The notes under the pieces were generated by a model, which saw only the letters and a program-made list of their open reading frames with translations, made no database searches and had not been told where the DNA came from. A DNA stretch of 64,000 nt from Selaginella moellendorffii (lineage: Eukaryota; Streptophyta; Lycopodiopsida; Selaginellales; Selaginellaceae): the NCBI RefSeq assembly GCF_000143415.4, contig NW_003314320.1, positions 425,068-489,067 on the forward strand. The letters run 5' to 3'. A program made the translations under genes and the position numbers. Below are positions 62,230 through 64,000 of the stretch, piece by piece (position 1 is the stretch's first letter; every line of letters begins with the position of its first letter).

Positions 62230-62647
62230 ATAGACAAACGGAAAGGGTGAATAGGCAGCTGGAGGATTATTTGCGATGCTATGTCTCGGGAGACCAGACC
62301 GATTGGGTAAGTCATTTGGGACTTGCGGAAATGTGTTATAACAACTCACCACATTCGAGTATTAGGGTGATTCCATGGGAAGTCATCAATGGGCGAGCTA
62401 TTGAAGGTCCTGTGGAACTTGGCATGGCCGAGTATCATGGAGAGTTGCCCGCAGTGGAGGCATTCGCGGCGGAAAGACTCAGCATTTGGAATCTAGTGAG
62501 GGATTCCTTGGAACGGGCTCAACAAAGGCAAACCAAATACGCGAACCAGAAGCGTCGGGATGTAGAGTTCCAAGCTGGGGAGAAGGTGTGGCTGAACACA
62601 AAGAACCTCAGACTACCAAGTGGGATCAGCCGAAAGTTGACCCAAAG

Positions 62648-62699
62648 GTAAAGATGCATGTATTCCTGTAAATGAATTGATCTTGAGTTCCTTAAGCAG
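62648..62699 (+). other. intron-like insertion 2 near the integrase C terminus
   Basis: Fifty-two bp starting GTAAAG and ending AAGCAG. Its removal joins SGISRKLTQ, R to a segment continuing RGPYEIEARIGKV, as the family expects (RKL..R[FY].GPYEI). One extra base is needed near the junction to hold the frame, so either a point deletion followed or the boundaries are slightly different. Confidence 0.5.
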
Positions 62700-63189
62700 G
62701 TTCGCGGGCCTTACGAGATTGAGGCACGAATCGGTAAAGTAGCTTACCGACTCCGACTTCCTCGAGAGATGGGAAAGATGCACCCAGTGTTCCACGTGAA
62801 CTTACTCAAGCTGTACTTTGAGGATTCGCTTCGCAAGGACTAAGTGAGACCTTTACCAGAGGTTATCCAAGGGGAAGAGGAATACGAAGTCGAGGCCATC
62901 CTCAATGCGCGCAAGAGCAAGCGACAAGGACGCGAGGTGAGAGAGTTCCATGTGAAGTGGAAAGGATTTCCACACTGCGAAGCAACATGGGAACCAGAGG
63001 AGAACCTAGCGAATGTGCGAGATCTAGTGGAGGAATTTCTGCAAGGCAGAACTCTATGTACTTATGCAAAGTTCAATTAAAAATATCAATTTGCAAAGTT
63101 GAGCAAGTGGCATATGTTAGGACCCGAAGGCATGCCGAAGGTAAACTAATTAGCATAGGTTGGATAGGTCGACCAAGCGTAGGGCACTA

Positions 63190-63264
63190 CGCCCGACTCC
63201 CCACGGGGATGTCGAATCCGTAGACGTATTCTACGGAGGTTGGGTTCGAGTCCCAACCCCCTAA
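63190..63264 (+). other. tRNA-like hairpins with a B-box between pol and the 3' LTR
   Basis: CCGTAG-ACGTATT-CTACGG (63218-63236) forms a perfect hairpin with a 7-nt loop. After three bases, TTGGG-TTCGAGT-CCCAA (63240-63256) forms a 5-bp T-arm with a canonical T-loop, and GGTTCGAGTCC is a good Pol III B box. An upstream hairpin (CGACTCCCCACGGGGATGTCG, from about 63194) sits where a D-arm would be but does not fit it, and no matching acceptor stem was found. A second, weaker B-box-like GGGTTCAAGTCTC follows near 63277. It is tRNA-derived or tRNA-like, not a normal tRNA gene. Confidence 0.5.
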
Positions 63265-63483
63265 TAAAGCAAGGCTGGGTTCAAGTCTCGACCCCATACT
63301 AGGGCGTGGTGAGGTGAGGGGTATAGGGACACCTATATTCCGTTGTCATGGGCTCTTGGCTAGGGAGGCTAACTTAGGCACACCGCTAAGTGGGGGGATG
63401 CCCCCGAAGCCATGGTCAACAAGTCGTAGGATAAAACGAGACGTTCGATGTGGGCATCGAACTTCTTCTATGGGTGGTGGAGT

Positions 63484-64000
63484 TGTAAGGAACCAACTCG
63501 CCGAGGTGTCGTAGGCTAAAGGAACCCCAAAAGCATGACCAAAATGACAAAGAGTTCATCGGATGGGACCAAGTCGAAGATCGAGTCCAAGACCGACTCT
63601 AGGACCGAGTTCGAGATAGAGTCCGGAATCGAGTCCGAGACCGACTTGAGGACCGAGTTCGAGTCCGAGTTCGAGACCGAGTTTGAGATGGAGTCCGAGA
63701 TTTGAAATCGGGTCCGAGACCGAGTCCGAGGTCGGGTCCGAGGTCGGGTCCGAGATCAAGTCCAAGATCGAGTCCGAGACCGAATCCGAAGTCGGATCCG
63801 AAATCGGGTTCAAGATCGAGCTAGAGACTAAGTCCAAATACTAATATGGGTCAAGGGGTGAAAGCCCAAAGCATGTGTCTCCCAGGGGGGGGGGGGGGGG
63901 GGGGGGACCAAAAGTATAGTAGGGATAGTGAGGTCCAAGAACTAGTTTAGAAGGGACTCTCCAGTGGGGCTCCCAAACCGACTTGAGGTTGGGACTGGGA
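63484..64000 (+). repeat. 3' LTR, truncated by the window end
   Basis: Begins TGTAAGGAACCAACTCGCCG exactly like the 5' LTR and continues through the tandem array (63570-63840), GGGTGAAAGCCCAAAGCATG and a 22-base poly-G tract (63885-63906). About 630 bp of the LTR lies beyond the window. Confidence 0.93.

Larger units (their letters stand above)
60287..63079 (+). pseudogene. chromovirus pol: RT, RNase H, integrase, chromodomain
   Basis: A 636-codon open stretch (60287-62197) carries RT ([20 protein letters not shown]; catalytic [12 protein letters not shown]), RNase H ([31 protein letters not shown]) and integrase with its HHCC finger ([10 protein letters not shown]…CPTCQQ) and catalytic Asp residues ([20 protein letters not shown]). 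Two GT…AG insertions interrupt the integrase region at 62184-62229 and 62648-62699. Past them come GPYEIEARIGKVAYRLRLP, MHPVFHVNLLKLYF, a TAA stop at 62841-62843, then a chromodomain (YEVEAILNARKSKRQG; FHVKWKGFPHCEATWEPEEN). RT motifs are intact, but the upstream protease-RT linker is largely missing. Confidence 0.92.
57509..64000 (+). mobile_element. Ty3/gypsy chromovirus, nearly complete but defective (3' LTR truncated by window)
   Basis: Order: 5' LTR 57509-58655, PBS 58659-58671, gag, protease, reverse transcriptase, RNase H, integrase, chromodomain (to 63079), a tRNA-like segment, 3' LTR from 63484. The pol order RT-RH-IN and the C-terminal chromodomain identify a chromovirus. Defects: a frameshift and stops in gag, loss of most of the protease-RT linker, and a stop near the end of pol. 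LTR differences (e.g. AGCCTGACC against AGCATGACC, and several in the tandem array) indicate that insertion was not very recent. Confidence 0.95.

Noticed and set aside
63190..63264. A functional tRNA gene
   Set aside because: T-arm and anticodon-like hairpin are good, but no acceptor stem or normal D-arm pairs, and the base before the would-be anticodon is C in place of the invariant T.

Overview
The window looks like nuclear DNA of an early land plant, most likely a lycophyte of the Selaginella moellendorffii type. This is an inference. It rests on a green-plant gene set (chlorophyllide a oxygenase, a PIF-type bHLH, a NIN-like RWP-RK factor, peroxisomal serine:glyoxylate aminotransferase, a plasma-membrane H+-ATPase, a germin-like protein), on very short GT-AG introns (mostly about 45-75 nt), and on tightly packed genes between blocks of decayed LTR retrotransposons. 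No bacterial-style operons, CRISPR arrays or rRNA genes are seen.

Layout. 1-5526: the end of an LTR, then AT-rich decayed DNA with a (TA)n tract. 5527-19556: a gene island with germin-like (-), a PDS5 cohesin regulator (-), H+-ATPase (+), a SpoU RNA methylase (-) and two lipid-transfer proteins (-). About 20150-25630: a minus-strand Ty3/gypsy pol relic and a second decayed minus-strand LTR element. 25837-51248: the main gene island with an orphan P-loop fragment, a motif-poor DEAD-box-like protein (-), a PIF-like bHLH (-), an RFC3-like clamp-loader paralogue (-), a plastid-type coiled-coil protein (+), CAO (-), an ALKBH9/10-like protein (+), an NLP (+), AGT1 (+) and a dormancy/auxin-associated protein (-). 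51249-64000: LTR-derived DNA with expanded purine-rich tandem repeats and poly-G tracts, ending in a Ty3/gypsy chromovirus inserted into an older antisense LTR. Its 3' LTR is cut by the window end.

Several genes touch light, nitrogen and carbon physiology: PIF (phytochrome signalling), CAO (chlorophyll b), NLP (nitrate response) and AGT1 (photorespiration). Nothing in the sequence shows that they act as one cluster. Exon models were worked out by hand from GT/AG sites and reading phase. For the H+-ATPase, PIF, NLP, AGT1, the two-exon lipid-transfer protein and the DRM-like gene all exon lengths add up in phase. For PDS5, SpoU, the DEAD-like gene, RFC3-like, CAO and ALKBH-like the outer limits and domains are supported but not every internal exon was fixed.

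The most unusual observations are two intron-like insertions in the integrase region of the chromovirus, LTR-embedded expanding GAGTCC/GAGATGGA repeats with a poly-G tract at a fixed position, a tandem exon duplication in the RFC3-like gene, and enzyme-family members that appear to have lost catalytic residues.
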